DNA from: Phanerochaete sordida
Lineage: Eukaryota > Basidiomycota > Agaricomycetes > Polyporales > Phanerochaetaceae
Direction of reading: 5' to 3'
Assembly: GCA_019973155.2 (NCBI GenBank)
Contig: BPQB01000038.1
Coordinates: 124,001-188,000 of the forward strand
DNA: 64,000 bases
Shown here: positions 23,801 through 35,865 of the stretch, piece after piece
Layout: each line of letters opens with the position of its first letter
Position numbering within the stretch: the stretch's first letter is position 1
Made by a program: the position numbers and the translations under genes
Notes under the pieces: model-generated
What the model was told of the DNA's origin: nothing
What the model saw: only the letters and a program-made list of their open reading frames with translations
Databases searched by the model: none

Positions 23801-26800
23801 GCCATCGACAGCAAGGAACGTTCGCGGGACGGAGAGAGGCTGTGTATGCTCTGTTCTCGGCGTATCTCCGAGTGAAGCGCGAACGTCGCGACTGGGATGC
23901 TGCGGACAGGTCTGCATCGAACCACGTGATATATGAAGAATTAACGTCTGACTATGTTGCCCATATAGGACCCATGCGATTCTGCGCGGCCTGGAGGAGG
24001 TAGGCGTTCCTGGGAAGAAGATAGACTTCCTGTACGCCCGCTCGTACCGCTCCTTGATGTGTTTTACTCAATCTCGTACTCCCCTTAGTTACGTAGATGA
24101 GGCCCAGGACAACCTTCTGGTCGATGCTCTCGGTATGTACTTACGTTCCTTGACGATATGCGGGCCCTGACCTCGGTGGTTGCTGTAGTTCTACGGAACC
24201 TCTGTAGCAATCCCGACGGCTTGTTTTGGGCGGGTGACACCGCTCAGACCATCTCCGTGGGAAGCTCATTCAGGTTTGATGACCTCAAGGCCTTTCTCTA
24301 CCGCCGCGAGGTAGAGTAGCCCTCGTCGTTATATGATTCTCCGCTCACGCTTCGGTAGCTCGTGTCCGCCCCGAAAGGTCTTACCCTCAAGTCCCCTGAA
24401 TCCTTCCAGCTAACCGTCAACTACCGGTCGCATGGGGGGATCGTCCGGTGCGCGCACTCCGTCGTGCAACTCATCACCAAGTTCTGGCCGCACGCCATCG
24501 ACACCTTGGCTGAAGAAAAGGGTGTCGTAGACGGTCTCAAGCCCATTTTCTTCAGCGGATGGGACCAGGATACCGTGCAGTATGAGCAGTTTTTGTTTGG
24601 CGCGACGTAAGTGGTGATGTTCGCATGTCAATTCTCGTGCTGATAGGGATGATAGTGGAAGTCAAATCGAGTTCGGGGCCCAGCAATGTAGGTCGATTTC
24701 CTGGAATCAGCGAGTACGCTGCTGATTATATTCCAGGCATTCTCGTACGAGACGATGCGGCACGCAGCAGGCTCCAAGCGCAGATGGGAGATATCGGCCT
24801 GATCCTGTGAGTTCTTGTCCATTGCCGGCCTATTTAGTGGCGATTAAGTGACTGACCTCTACGGCACAGGACCCTGTATGAGAGCAAGGGGCTCGAATTC
24901 AACGATGTACGTCGACGGATTCCGAGTGAGAGGCATAGTTATAACTGTCATCACAGGTCTTACTCTACAACTTCTTCGAGGACTCCACCGTCGAGCTTTC
25001 GCAGTGGAGAGTCGTCCTCAATGCCCTGGACGATAGCTTGAAGAAGCGCCTCAAGTGCCCTCAATTCGATGATGCGCGGCACAGCGGCGTATGCAGAGAG
25101 GTACGTAGTCAAAACCAAACCATTATCCTGGGGACGCTGACACTTGCCTAGTTGAAATTCCTGTATGTCGCTATCACCCGTGCACGCAAGAACCTCTGGA
25201 TAGCCGATTGCTCTGAGAAGGGCGAGCCGCTGCGTGTAAGCGTCAAGATGCCTCCACCGGTGTGGATGGTGCTAATATACATGTAGACGTTCTGGAACGC
25301 ACAGCAGCTTGTGAAGAACTGCAGCGCGGCTGACGAAGTACCTCGCCTGGCGATGTCGTCTACGCCGGAAGAGTGGGCCGCCACTGCAAGAACGCTCTTC
25401 GACAACCGCCGATACCTGCAAGCGGTGCGATGCTACGACCGAGCTGGTATGCCCAGACAGAAGGACGTCGCCTATGCGTATCACCTCAGAGAGCGTGCGC
25501 GAGGCACAGAGAAGACCAGGCGCACGACTGACAATGCTCGAATCCTTGCCTTCGTCGACGCCGCGGAAGCGTTTGCCAAGTCGGCCTCCGTGGCTTCCGC
25601 TGCCAGAGAGAGGGTCGCATACTACCGCATTGCTGCAGAGTGTTTTGTGGAAGCCGACGACCATCGCAGGGCAGCAGAGGCGTATCTGCGCGCCGAGGAC
25701 TTCACGAAAGCGGCGCAGCATTACCGCAAAGCCGGGCTGTTCGACGAGGCTGTCAATGTCGTGCAAAATCATCGTCAATCAATCCCTGAGAAGTTCGCGG
25801 ACACGATAATCGACGTGGCAAAGCTGCACTACATCAAGGAGAACCGACTAGAGTGAGTTGGCACCTGTTCCTCTGTATGCGTTCGAACCCTTACAATAGC
25901 TCACCATAGTCGCGCGACGACTCTTTTCCCGACCGTCGACGATGCGCTGGAGTTCATGGACGATTATGGTTTCGATGTCGCCCGAGCGACACTGCTGGAG
26001 CAATCGGGAAGATTCGCAGAAGCAGCTGAGCTTCATCTCGAAGAGGGTCGACCACTGCAGGCCATACATCTATTCGTGCGGGATTGGGATGACCATCACT
26101 CGCGCCGACGAGCGGAGGAATGTGTACTCCATGGACTGTGGGGATACCTCTCGTTTGGCGTAACCGCCAAGGACGGATACGAGAAATCCGACCTCGGTCG
26201 ACTGCTGCAAGCTGCGAAAGACATCAAGGACAAGGCTGGAGCGAATATGTCGAGGCATACATCAGATCAGGTATGTCTTAGCCTTATTGGCGTATCTCAG
26301 AGATATTCAGATATATCACAGCTCGCGATGTTTGACTGTATTGCGCGCGGCCAGACCGCCGAGTTGCAAGTCCTCGGGGAGCGACTGCTTTCAGCTCACA
26401 GTGATAATGCGGCTGCCCTCCTCTGCCTCGATCACGTCTTCAACAAACCGGTCAAAGTCCAGGCTGCTACTGCTCCCGAAGCAGCCTCGACGCTCATGGC
26501 GTTCTTGATATACTGTCGGGAGGTCCAGCGCATCGGAAGCGAGCCCAGTCCAGGTCAAGATAGCGATCTCAGAAAGCTCTTCGGCTTCCGAGGCGCGGAT
26601 GGCGCGGACAATGTCTACATCCTATCGAGCGGCACCTTCCTCCACACATATCACTACCGCCGTCTTGGAAACACTGCGCCGCCCGATGAAACGCAGGATA
26701 TCACCCTCAACGACTGGGACTTGATCGACTTGCTGCGACTGGTTCTTCGCGAACGGCTCAAGCGCAGAGTCAATGATGAAAACTTCCTCTGTAGTAAGGC

Positions 26801-29223
26801 TCGCGCCATCTTCCCATGCCCGACTCTGGCATTGTTTGGGAGGTGCCACTCGAACGACTGTTTCCGAGGTCATCAAGAAAACGCGACAATGGACGTCGAC
26901 GGTTACAATTCACGTGTTCGGCTCATCTTCCAGCAGGTCCTCATCTACCAGACTATCGCAGGCCTAGAGCATCGGAATGCAATTGCTGGCCAGCAGCGGT
27001 GTGTACCATTTGCCTGTGTCGCCTCCTAATCGCTAAACATGCCCGTAGCTTCTGGCTTTCATCCCTCTACCACACCATGTATCCCTCCCACCCAAAGCTT
27101 GGCGTCGCCACCTCCTTGAAGCTGGGATCCATACCAGAAGCCGAAAAAGCGATACAAGTCATCAAAGATTGGATACGGGACTTGTTATACAATTTGTCGC
27201 CGTGGCTATGCGAGAGACGACTTTTCCTTACTGATGTCGCAGAGCTCATGGCGCTCGCTTTCGCCTTCGACCGCACGGCGGCGCGTGACTATATTCCTCG
27301 CGCGCCGTTCTTCGCAGATCGAAGGCGATGGCCCCGCGACCTCATGCGCGGGAAAGACAACGATCGATATATTGTCCACGACCTCTTCGTCGCTCTTAGC
27401 GCTTCGGACGCGTCGTCAGTGGCGGCGGGAGCGTTATTCTTACAGTGAGGCCATAACTTCATTCTTCGGTGTGGATGATAGCTCAATGTCCTACAGAGCC
27501 GTCGTTGAAGGACGATTGTCGATCAATTTGAGTGTTTTCTGCCAACTCTTCGATTTCATCTCCGCGTCCTTCATCTTGCACCATCGACTGCACAAGAACG
27601 GAGGCCCACACGATACGACCCTCAGCCGCCGCTGGATCACAACACTCTGGGGCAATGGAGCGCCGGATCCGAAGGATGCCAGTGTGCTTCCTCTGCTCAT
27701 CAGACCTTTGAAGGAGCTCTTGAGTGAGGCATGCCACGGGTCGCCAGGCTCAGCAAGCTCAAGTCAGTTGGTCTCCTAAAATTCGTTGGTAGATGCCCTA
27801 ACGCCGAGTGTAGACTTCTTCTTCTACGAGCGGGACAAGACCAAGATTGAGACACAGATTCGCAATATCTTCGTGGCTCGAATGTGAGCTTGCGTGAATC
27901 AGTAAACCATGAGCGATACTAACACTCGCATTTTTGCAGCTGCTACAATGTTTGTCTGCGTGAGTTGCAATTCGTTCATTTGCGACATGTCAGAGGCTGA
28001 TGCACTTGCTAGTTGGATACAACATTCCAGACTGGCAGCTGAGGAATGAGATCCACCGAGCAATCATCTCCATCAGGCAGCCCGCGAGGTCCTATTCCAG
28101 CCTTATTTTCAGGTCTGTCGACTTTACTCCTGGAGCTCTACGCATCTCATTATGGGGTTCAGATACGTCAAGGCGTCGGGATGGGATGATCTTGTGAGAG
28201 CCATGAGGAACACCGCTGAGACGGAGGCGTCAGATTTCGACCATCTCGCCCAGCTCAAGGACGCTAGCAAGCTGAACGGTCCTGTGCACCCAATTCGCGG
28301 TATCCGCGCTGTGGTTTACGGCAACCCAGCAGACATCGTTCCTCTGGTGAACGGCGCCAAGATCGAGGCTGCTCCACAGGCGAAGTCGAATTTACGCGCA
28401 GACGCTGCCCCCTTCGTACCCGCGCGATTCCTCAAGGCCGACGTCGCCGCCGAAGAAGACGAGGACGAGGGCGAGGATGATGACCATGTAGAAGACTCGT
28501 CGGCGCAGGAAGAGGACGCAGGTATTGACCACACCATCGACCTCGACGCGGCGGCGCGGACCGTTGATGCTGCGCACATCGAACAAGTAGCGGCGCCGCC
28601 GTCGGAAGAGGAGATCGCCGCCGCGAAGTGCTTTGCATCCACCTACCGACGACTGCTCTCTCGCAGACAGGGCGTACCAAAGAAGGGCCTGCCTGCGGCG
28701 CGGGCGCGTTGGTTCCTCACATGCCAGGAGCTGTCCCAGAAGCTCAGCAGATCCTACCGTGTCTTGTATCTCGGTCCTTTGCCCCATGCATTGGTTTGCG
28801 TCGAGAAGATCAACGCCTACGCTATCAATAACAAGAAGACGGCACACTTACGCACTCAGCTAGCAGGACAAGATGCATACGAGAAGGTTATGGCTGAAGT
28901 GGACGATGCAATGTATGGACTCGTCTTTCCTGCTGCGATATCCGCTGACACAAATGTGACCCAGCCGCCTCACTAGGAAGGTCAAGCCACTGAAGACCCT
29001 TCTCGAGCCGATTTCCAAGCTGCATGCCGAAGAGAAGTTCGAAGAGCTGCGTCAAGGAATCGTTCGACTGCAAGAGCTTTCAGCCTGCGTGCCTGTAACG
29101 GTAGCGCAAGAGTGGGCCTGGGACCTGCAGATGGCCATCAAGGGCATCGTGCAGCCGAGGGCCCCTCCGAAACGCAAGGCCAAACCAGAGCTCGTCATTG
29201 AGGACGATGACATGTATTACTAG
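20846..29223 (+). CDS. Large SF1 UvrD-like helicase with TPR-like region (TRANK1-like)
   Basis: A protein of roughly 2,200 residues encoded by more than 20 exons. From N to C: a helical/acidic region of about 500 residues; a superfamily 1 helicase core; a TPR-like helical region (25.35-26.1 kb, units like RRAAEAYLRAEDFTKAAQHY); a long helical domain; an acidic Glu/Asp stretch (about 28.44-28.53 kb); and a C-terminus ending EDDDMYY. Helicase motifs: Walker A G-R-S-G-T-G-K-T-T-T, split by an intron after 22938; Walker B VDEAQD (24095-24112); GDTAQTI (about 24232-24252); VNYRSH (about 24415-24435); ESKGLEF followed by VLLYN across an intron; and VAITRARKNLWI (about 25165-25200). The architecture resembles the fungal relatives of animal TRANK1 (TPR and ankyrin repeat-containing protein 1). 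Their cellular role is not established; the core implies ATP-dependent movement on nucleic acid. The last exon is joined through an intron at 28916-28975. Confidence 0.88.
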
Positions 29224-29601
29224 GGCTGCTTTCATATCTTGTCTCGCTGCACTGTCTCAGCACTACTCCATTGTCGTTCTAATTCTGTTAATCGATCTTC
29301 AGAGACGATCCCTTCTTCCTTAAGCGGTGTTGAACAACGGGCAATGGACACCGTCAGGACTGGGAGAGCATTGGGCTGGTCAACTGCCCGTGCCGTTGAA
29401 TGCAGTAGCTAACCACGAAGCTTGACATCCACGGCCGCAAGAGACTTCCGACGCTGCGCATTGCATGTTTAATTTGTAGCTCCGCGCCACGTACGCGCCA
29501 CACGAGTCATAGCAGTAGTCGAGCGGTTTTTGGTGCGAGCCTGCCAAGAACAAGTACAGCATGCAGATACACTGGCACACCGATCTAGGTGCTCGAATAC
29601 A
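29224..29601. other. Convergent intergenic region
   Basis: This 378-bp gap lies between the 3' ends of the helicase and RPAC1 genes. It presumably holds the two 3' UTRs. No repeat, RNA gene or open frame of interest was seen. Confidence 0.5.
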
Positions 29602-30857
29602 CTATGAGTCGCCCATCTCTACATCGCCGTCTGTATCCTTGCTCGTCGCCTCGCCCGGCACGTCGCCATCGGCGTCCGCAAGGAGAGCCTGCGCCGCGGC
29701 GCGTATCGACGAGATCTTCTCGCGCATGACCTTGACGGCCTCGGGGAGGAGCCGCTCGGGGGCGTACGGGCCCTCGCTCTCGACGTTGAAGATGAACCAG
29801 TCGCGGACGCGCTTGAGCTCGACGCAGCCGCGGAACTCCTCGTGGCGGAGGACCTCGCGCGAGACGCTGTCCTTGCGCATGCCGGCGAGGTCGACGGAGA
29901 CGGCGCCGCCGGGCGCGACGCGCACGACGCCGGGGCTGAAGCACGCCGCGAACTTGTCCGCGAGGTGCGCCGGCACGGGCTGCGCGGGGTTCAGCACGAT
30001 GAGCGGGTGCAGCCGGTACGACGCCGTCGCGACCGGGCTCCACTTGGCGTGCTCCTTGCCGACGCCCTTGATCGCGTGCAGCTCCATGTCGATCTCCTGC
30101 CCCGGGCGCAGCTTCGCGAGCACGATGTCCTTGTTCGTCGGCCCCGGCGGGCTGCCCGCGAAGACCTCCTCCTGCTCGCCCTGCGGCACCCACACGAGGT
30201 CGCCGCTCTTCACTTCGTCGTTGATGTACTCCTTCCCGGAGCCTTTTGGTGCGCGCTCGCAGGTCACCTGCAGGCGGAAGACGAGGGTGTTGCGGTCGTT
30301 TGGTGTGGCGTTGAACCCGGTTGGTGTCCGGAAGTCCAGCAGAGATGGGTCGGCGGAGAGTGGTACGAGACCAATACGGTGAGCCAGGATTTCGTCGTGT
30401 ATGACAGAGGTGTTATTCCAGACATAGACATGTTCTATGGCTATCGTTGGAACCTACCACCGGATTGCACGGACAGAGTCAGCGACAACTCGCGACAGGG
30501 TTGCATGCAACGTACCTCCGCAATCATTATCCTCCGGAACGCATTCGCTATTGAAGCGTCGACGCCTACGAGGTCGAACTCGACACTCCGTTGTGAAAGT
30601 CTCTGCACCTTCACTTGCAGGTCCTAAGGCGCAGCGGCAAAGAGTTGACCAGGTAAAGCGGAGTTGTAAGCAAAGCATATACTTGATTCATGGCTTCCAG
30701 TACGACATACCTCCTTGAACTTCTCCAGGTCCCAGCTGTGGTCTTCATTTGGGTAATGACCGGGATATTCTGTGCTCGAGACGTCCGAGACTCGCTCGGC
30801 GTGGACACCAACGTGTCGTCGTGGGTTGAGCAGGGACTTGGAGAGCGTAGAGCTCAT
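29602..30857 (-). CDS. RPC40: DNA-directed RNA polymerases I and III subunit RPAC1 (AC40)
   Basis: Shared alpha-like subunit of RNA polymerases I and III, forming the assembly platform with AC19 in the nucleus. Three exons, 30857-30711, 30623-30516 and 30453-29602, give 368 residues, close to family size with a slightly longer acidic tail. The diagnostic alpha-motif region is clear: VQRLSQRSVEFDLVGVDASI, then ANAFRRIMIAEVPTIAIEHV and YVWNNTSVIHDEILAHRIGL. These are the conserved assembly residues of AC40 and archaeal Rpo3. Later segments, including AKWSPVATASYRLHP, also match the family. The C-terminus is Asp/Glu-rich (VEMGDS). It is convergent with the helicase gene and divergent from the first flavoprotein gene about 515 bp away. 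Confidence 0.95.
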
Positions 30858-31372
30858 TATTTTGGTGCGAAAGAGTAGTGTACAGGGAGATGTGGAGGGA
30901 TGGAGAGGCAGAGAGAGGGAGGAAGTGCTTGAACTCGAGTGCGCAGGATGCGCTTGAGAAATTCGTTGATCGCTCGCACTATCTTATCTCGTGAATGCCG
31001 TTTATGGAGCGTAGCAGGACCCCGGAGACTCCAGAGCGCCGGAGCAAACACGCGACGCGACGCTAGCCCCTTGACCTTGAGACTCGACCACCACATTTGG
31101 TTTTTCTCCCTCGTTCCTCGCACTATCTTTGCAGCCTAGCAAATGATCCTAACACACAACCTCCGCGCTGATACGGTGCAGGTCGCCTCGTCGGATGTGC
31201 GGCCCTAAGTATCCCGGCGACATGGCGGATGGGAGCGCGTCGCAGGAAGACAGGGCCGGCCTCGGGCCTCTCATGGCAGGCGCGTTGCCCTAACGCACTT
31301 GGCCTCTACTTAAGCTGTCGTGCGTGCCTCCAAGGCGCAGCCCCTCCGGCCCCTGCACGCAGCTCAGACGCA
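30858..31372. other. Divergent intergenic region RPAC1/flavoprotein A
   Basis: This 515-bp spacer must hold promoters for both divergent genes. I saw no convincing TATA box or repeated site beyond short AT-rich stretches. Confidence 0.4.
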
Positions 31373-32432
31373 ATGTCCACCCTGCCTCCGTATCCCACTG
31401 AGCACTCGAGCCAGTTCTATGAGCGGCGGAACCCTCAGTTCACTTTTGGTACTCCTGTCGACACCACACCTGCTGGAAAGGCCTGGGTTGAAGGTGAAAA
31501 AAAGGGATGGAGCGTAATCGATACTGCTACAGAGGATGCATCGTGAGTGCCAACTTGAAGGGATTCGCCAGCAGGAACATACTGATTACAGAGGACAGGA
31601 AAGTCGTGAGTCGATGTCATGGCGATGTTATCATAAGCTTGACACTGGTCGCACAAGTATCGCCTGATGGGCAGTGCAATATTGCCACGTCCAGTCGCCT
31701 TCGTCTCTACGGTTTCGGAGGCTGGTTTCGAGAATCTTGCACCGTTCAGCTGGTTCAATATGGTATGGCCACCCTGTGTCTATCATCATCCTTGCGAATC
31801 ACACGTAGTAACTGCCTATGCAAGGTCTCCCATTATCCGCCTCTGGTGTCTGTTTCTATTCGCTGCGACGAAGCGCGGGAAAAAGACACACAGGCGAATA
31901 TCAAGGCTACGAAAGGTTTCGTCGTAAACATCATGAGTACGCCGGTTGCTGAGCAAGCGAACGCAACATCTGTCGACACTCCTGCGAATGTAAGCGAGTG
32001 GCAGCTCAGTGGGCTGACAAGAGCACCAAGCGTGAGTCAGCTAGTCGGATGACCTAACCACTGCTCACTGCGCGCGGAGGGCAGATCCACGTCAAAGCGC
32101 CGCGCATCAGGGAAAGCGCGTTCAGCATGGAATGCGAGCTGTACCAAGCGATGGACATCGTGCATCCCGAGACCGGTGCACCGTCCGTCACGCTCGTGCT
32201 GGGCCTCGTGAAGAAGATCCACGTGCGGAACGACGTCCTCCTCGAGCGGCACTCCGAGGCGAACCCAGGGGACGTCGTGAAGCTCGTCGACCCGACGAAG
32301 CTCCAAGCCCTCGGGCGTATGGGAGACATCACGTACACGAGCTACGGGCCTCTCTACAGGATTGCGAGGCCGGTCTGGGCTGATGAGAAGGAGAAGATCG
32401 AGGAGCTTAGCAAGCCCCGAGTCGGGCAGTGA
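31373..32432 (+). CDS. Flavin reductase-like (FMN-binding split barrel) protein, copy A
   Basis: Five exons (31373-31542, 31599-31605, 31658-31762, 31825-32031, 32085-32432) give 278 residues. The second exon is only 7 nt. The protein belongs to the flavin reductase-like FMN-binding split-barrel family, whose fungal members are soluble flavoproteins thought to handle FMN-dependent oxidoreduction. Family-like stretches are ILPRPVAFVSTVSE, NLAPFSWFNM, SHYPPLVSVSI and the late basic block KIHVRNDVLLERHS. The copy 560 bp downstream is clearly related over its whole length with identical exon phases, so this is a tandem duplication. Substrate and partner cannot be inferred. Compared with copy B, this copy has lower GC in its 5' exons and introns. 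Confidence 0.87.
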
Positions 32433-32990
32433 CTCAAGAGGTGTCGACATCGGCTTCCCTGCTATTACACGCTTTCGTGTGCAGCAACATGTTCATGAAT
32501 AAGCCATGCAGGCTTGGTTTGAAGCACCGTGTCCGCGACAGTCTTCGCGACGTTCGCGTGCAAGCGATCTTATCGCAGAATTGCCTGTTGTGCCCGCCAG
32601 GAACTGATCGGGCCGTGTGAGAGGCGAGGTCAATGTCGCGGGACGCTCGAGGCGACTCTGCGAAACACCAGCAGAGACCGCGCCGCCGCCCGACCACCGC
32701 CCTCGTCTTCTGGTCCGGCCAGCTCGTGTATAGTCATCAGGGAGGCGATTATGCGCGAAAATCACAGTCAGCACGCCGCCTTACACAAGGCCGAACGCCC
32801 TGTGGGATGTGCGGTACCTGTTCCGGCGACCAGCAGGATCAGGAAGGCCTGCGCGGCGTGACGCTCTCGTACGCGGCACGAAGATTACCAGGGGCGCCGT
32901 GTGCGGATTTTAAGGCCCTGCGTCCGGTCCAGCACTCGCTATCGCACTCGACGCTATCCACCCCGCCTGCTAGACGACTTCTGGACGACC
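32433..32990. other. Spacer between tandem flavoprotein genes
   Basis: This 558-bp interval separates the stop of copy A from the start of copy B. It should carry the terminator of A and the promoter of B. No clear element or open frame was seen. Confidence 0.4.
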
Positions 32991-34055
32991 ATGTCGCTGC
33001 CCTCGTACCCCGCAGACCACTCCAGCCAGTATTTCGAGAGCCCCAACCCCAGCTTCACCTATGGCACGCCCGCCGACTCGACACCCGCAGGCAAGGCATG
33101 GGTCGAGGGAGAAAAGGAAGGGTGGACCGTCGTGGACACCGCTACCGAGGACCCAGGGTGAGCAGACACGCCTTACCCGCGGCGACGTGACCGCTGACCG
33201 TACGCGTTGCAGAAAGCTGGTGGGTCCGACACGCGTCGACTCGCTCTACGCCGCTAACGCGTCGGTGTAGTACCGCCTGATGATTAGTGGCATCATCCCG
33301 CGGCCGATTGCGTTCGTGTCGTCCGTCTCAGAGGCGGGCGTAGAGAACCTGGCGCCCTTCAGCTGGTTCAACATGGTGCGCCTTGCGTCCCTCGATCGTG
33401 CTCGCGCTCCGCTCACGTCGGATTTGTGTGCCAGGTGTCCCACTATCCCCCGCTCGTGTCTATTTCTATCACGAACATCGGTAGCTCCTTCAAGGACACC
33501 GCCGCCAACATCAGGGCCACGAAAGAGTTCGTCGTCAACATTATCAGCGAACCCTTTGTCGAGCAAGCGAACGTCACCTGCATCGACACCCCATCCAATG
33601 TCAGCGAGTGGGAGCTGAGCGGGCTGACGAGGGCCCCGAGCGTGAGTGCACCCCACTCTAACATGGTCTATGTCGGCTCATTCGGCCCGCAGGTCCACGT
33701 CAAGCCCGCGCGCGTGAAGGAGAGCGCGTTCAGCATGGAGTGCGAGCTCTACCAGGCGATCGACATCATCCACCCCGACACGGGCGCGAAGACGAACACG
33801 TTCGTGCTCGGGCTCGTGAAGAAGATCCACGTGCGGAACGACGTGCTCCTCGACCGCCACTCGGAGGCGAACCCCGGCGACGTCGTCAAGCTCGTCGACC
33901 CCACGAAGTTCAAGCCCGTCGCGCGCATGGGCGACATCACGTACGCGAGTTGCGGCCCGCTGTACCGCATCGGGCGGCCTGTGTACGCCTCAGAGAAGGA
34001 GAAGATCGGGGAGTTCCTGGCTGCGGCAGAGAAGGCCAAGCCCGGTGAGCTTTGA
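32991..34055 (+). CDS. Flavin reductase-like (FMN-binding split barrel) protein, copy B
   Basis: Five exons (32991-33157, 33213-33219, 33271-33375, 33435-33641, 33693-34055) give 282 residues, four more than copy A because of a longer C-terminus (AAAEKAKPGEL). Exon 2 is again 7 nt, and exons 3 and 4 have exactly the same lengths as in copy A (105 and 207 nt). Motifs include IIPRPIAFVSSVSE, NLAPFSWFNM, SHYPPLVSISI and KKIHVRNDVLLDRHSEANPG. It belongs to the flavin reductase-like FMN-binding split-barrel family and probably acts as a soluble FMN-dependent oxidoreductase of unknown substrate. Its coding sequence is more GC-rich than copy A, so the two may differ in expression or age. Confidence 0.88.
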
Positions 34056-34308
34056 AGACGTGCTTCCCAGTGATACCCGGGGGTCATACCAATGTACAAT
34101 TAGAAACGGTCACCGCAAGTAGAATGTCATCCGATGTCCGAGCAGCTCCATGTATATTGTGACTATCGTAAGGGTTGAGGAGTGAAATAACGGAGTGAAC
34201 TGGGTAAATCCGGAACTAGACATACATAGACAACACAGCGTGGCATGCGAATGACAAGAATATGTAAACCATGAAACAGTCCTGGATATCTTCCGATGGG
34301 CGTTGCAA

Positions 34309-35498
34309 TCACTCTTCGTATTCTGGGTCGTCAGCACACAGGCAGCACAGCACAGGTTCGGCGTGCCACCACCACCACTGCCAGATACAATCATGAATAC
34401 CATCAGGCTCTGTTATGAGGGGCAAGCTTACATGTCGGTTTAACAGCCTCCATGGCCATGGTCCAAACACAGCTTCCTCCTCCCGCCTCAGCGCAGCCTT
34501 CCTGAGCGAATGATCTCGTTCGCTTTCTTCGTCGCTGGATTCGTATTCTCCTTCGAGTAATCTCTCATCATCTGCATCTCGTCCCCCATCCAATCCTGCA
34601 TCTACATATGCAACATGACGTCCACCCCGCACCAATGGTGTCCTTTCGTCCATCTTCCCCCGGGGCTGGGGCTGGCGATGGGTCGCTGGGGTGCGCACGC
34701 CACCGTTGCGGGGTGCGGCGCTCGGCACGCGCTTCTGCCAGCCGTTCTGTTGTGCGTATGCGCTGAGCCTGCGCCCCAGGGGCCCCCACGCGGCGTTCTC
34801 GTCTGCCTGCCAGCGGAGCGGCGCCGAGATGGACGACGACGGCGAGTCGCTCGCCGAGCTTGCGGGGCTCGCGCCGTTCGCAGCGTCGCCCGTGCCGTAT
34901 TTGCTCCGGCGGAGGCCCGACGTGATGCGCACGCGCGAGCGGAAGCGGACGCGCGGGACGGGGCGGCGCGGGGCGTCGAGGCTGGCGGAGCTGTCCGCGC
35001 TGGCGTCGGGCGCGCCGTGCGGCGGGTCGTCCTCGAGGACGATGACGGAGGACGGCGTGTGCGAGCGCGAGGCGGAGGCGGGGTCGTCGTCGATCAGCTG
35101 GAGCGCGTTGCCCGGGACGATGCACGGCTTCGGGGAGGCGCCGCCGCCGAGCGCGAGCTTCGGCTCGAAGAGCGCGGCCATCGCGGGGCCGTCGTGCAGC
35201 CCGTCTTCGAGGGCGAGCGTCATCCGGGTGCGGACGTCGTCCGTGGCGAGAGGCAGGTCCGGGTCGTCGTGGGACGCAACCTGGGGCCCGCCGTGGTCGC
35301 GTGCGTCTGCTGCACGCACGCCGCGCCCTCCATTCTGCTGGCTCGAGGACCCGTTCCTGCCTGCACGCGACCCAGCAGCGGGAGATAGTGGTGCTGAGAT
35401 GAACAGCACGTTGTGGAAAGCATGACGGCGGACGCACCTGGCAGCCACGGTCTGCCCCCGGCCTCGCCTACGTCGTAAGACTCGGGTGTGTGCAACAT
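34309..35498 (-). CDS. Unrecognised Ser/Arg-rich protein with Trp/Cys-rich C-terminus
   Basis: Three exons (35498-35438, 35360-34432, 34377-34309) join in phase to 352 residues. The start MLHTPESYDVGE gives a short first exon. Most of the protein looks disordered, with Ser/Pro/Asp-rich stretches and an Arg-rich patch (RRPVPRVRFRSRVRIT). Near the C-terminus are an acidic cluster (EGEYESSDEESERD), a conserved-looking FGPWPWRLLNRH segment and a last exon with four consecutive Trp, two adjacent Cys and an acidic end. I do not recognise the family. The aromatic and cysteine-rich tail suggests a folded or membrane-associated end. The gene is tandem with chorismate synthase, which lies upstream on the same strand. 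Confidence 0.7.
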
Positions 35499-35865
35499 CT
35501 CGTGCTGCCGCCTCCGCTAGCTTGCATGGGTCGTGCTCGCAGCCCAGATATGAGAGAGCTCTGCGTCCGCGCAAAGCCAAAAGTTGGACGCTCGCAGTGT
35601 GGGGTCTTCCCGGATTGAGTCGAGCGTGGGGTTCAAAGCGCGCGAGGATCCTCCGATATAGAGTGAGAGGCTTATAACATTGAAGTGACTGGCCACGAAG
35701 GGCGCAAAGGGCTCGCAAAGTGTGGGAGATGGGGGAAGCAGAAAGAGCAGTTGGAGGGGCGATAGATCTTCACGCGGCCGGCCGCCAAACCATGCGCCCC
35801 TGTCATGTGAGCCCAAACTCTCGATTCTATTGGCACTGTACAGGCTATTCTACGCTATTGACATT
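35499..35865. other. Spacer upstream of the Ser/Arg-rich protein gene
   Basis: This 367-bp spacer lies between the stop of chorismate synthase and the start of the next minus-strand gene. A TATAGAG-like stretch is present near 35656, but no firm element was recognised. Confidence 0.3.

Noticed and set aside
34615..35425. Two plus-strand open frames of about 250 codons
   Set aside because: Antisense of the Ser/Arg-rich minus-strand gene, whose spliced frame is in phase over three exons.
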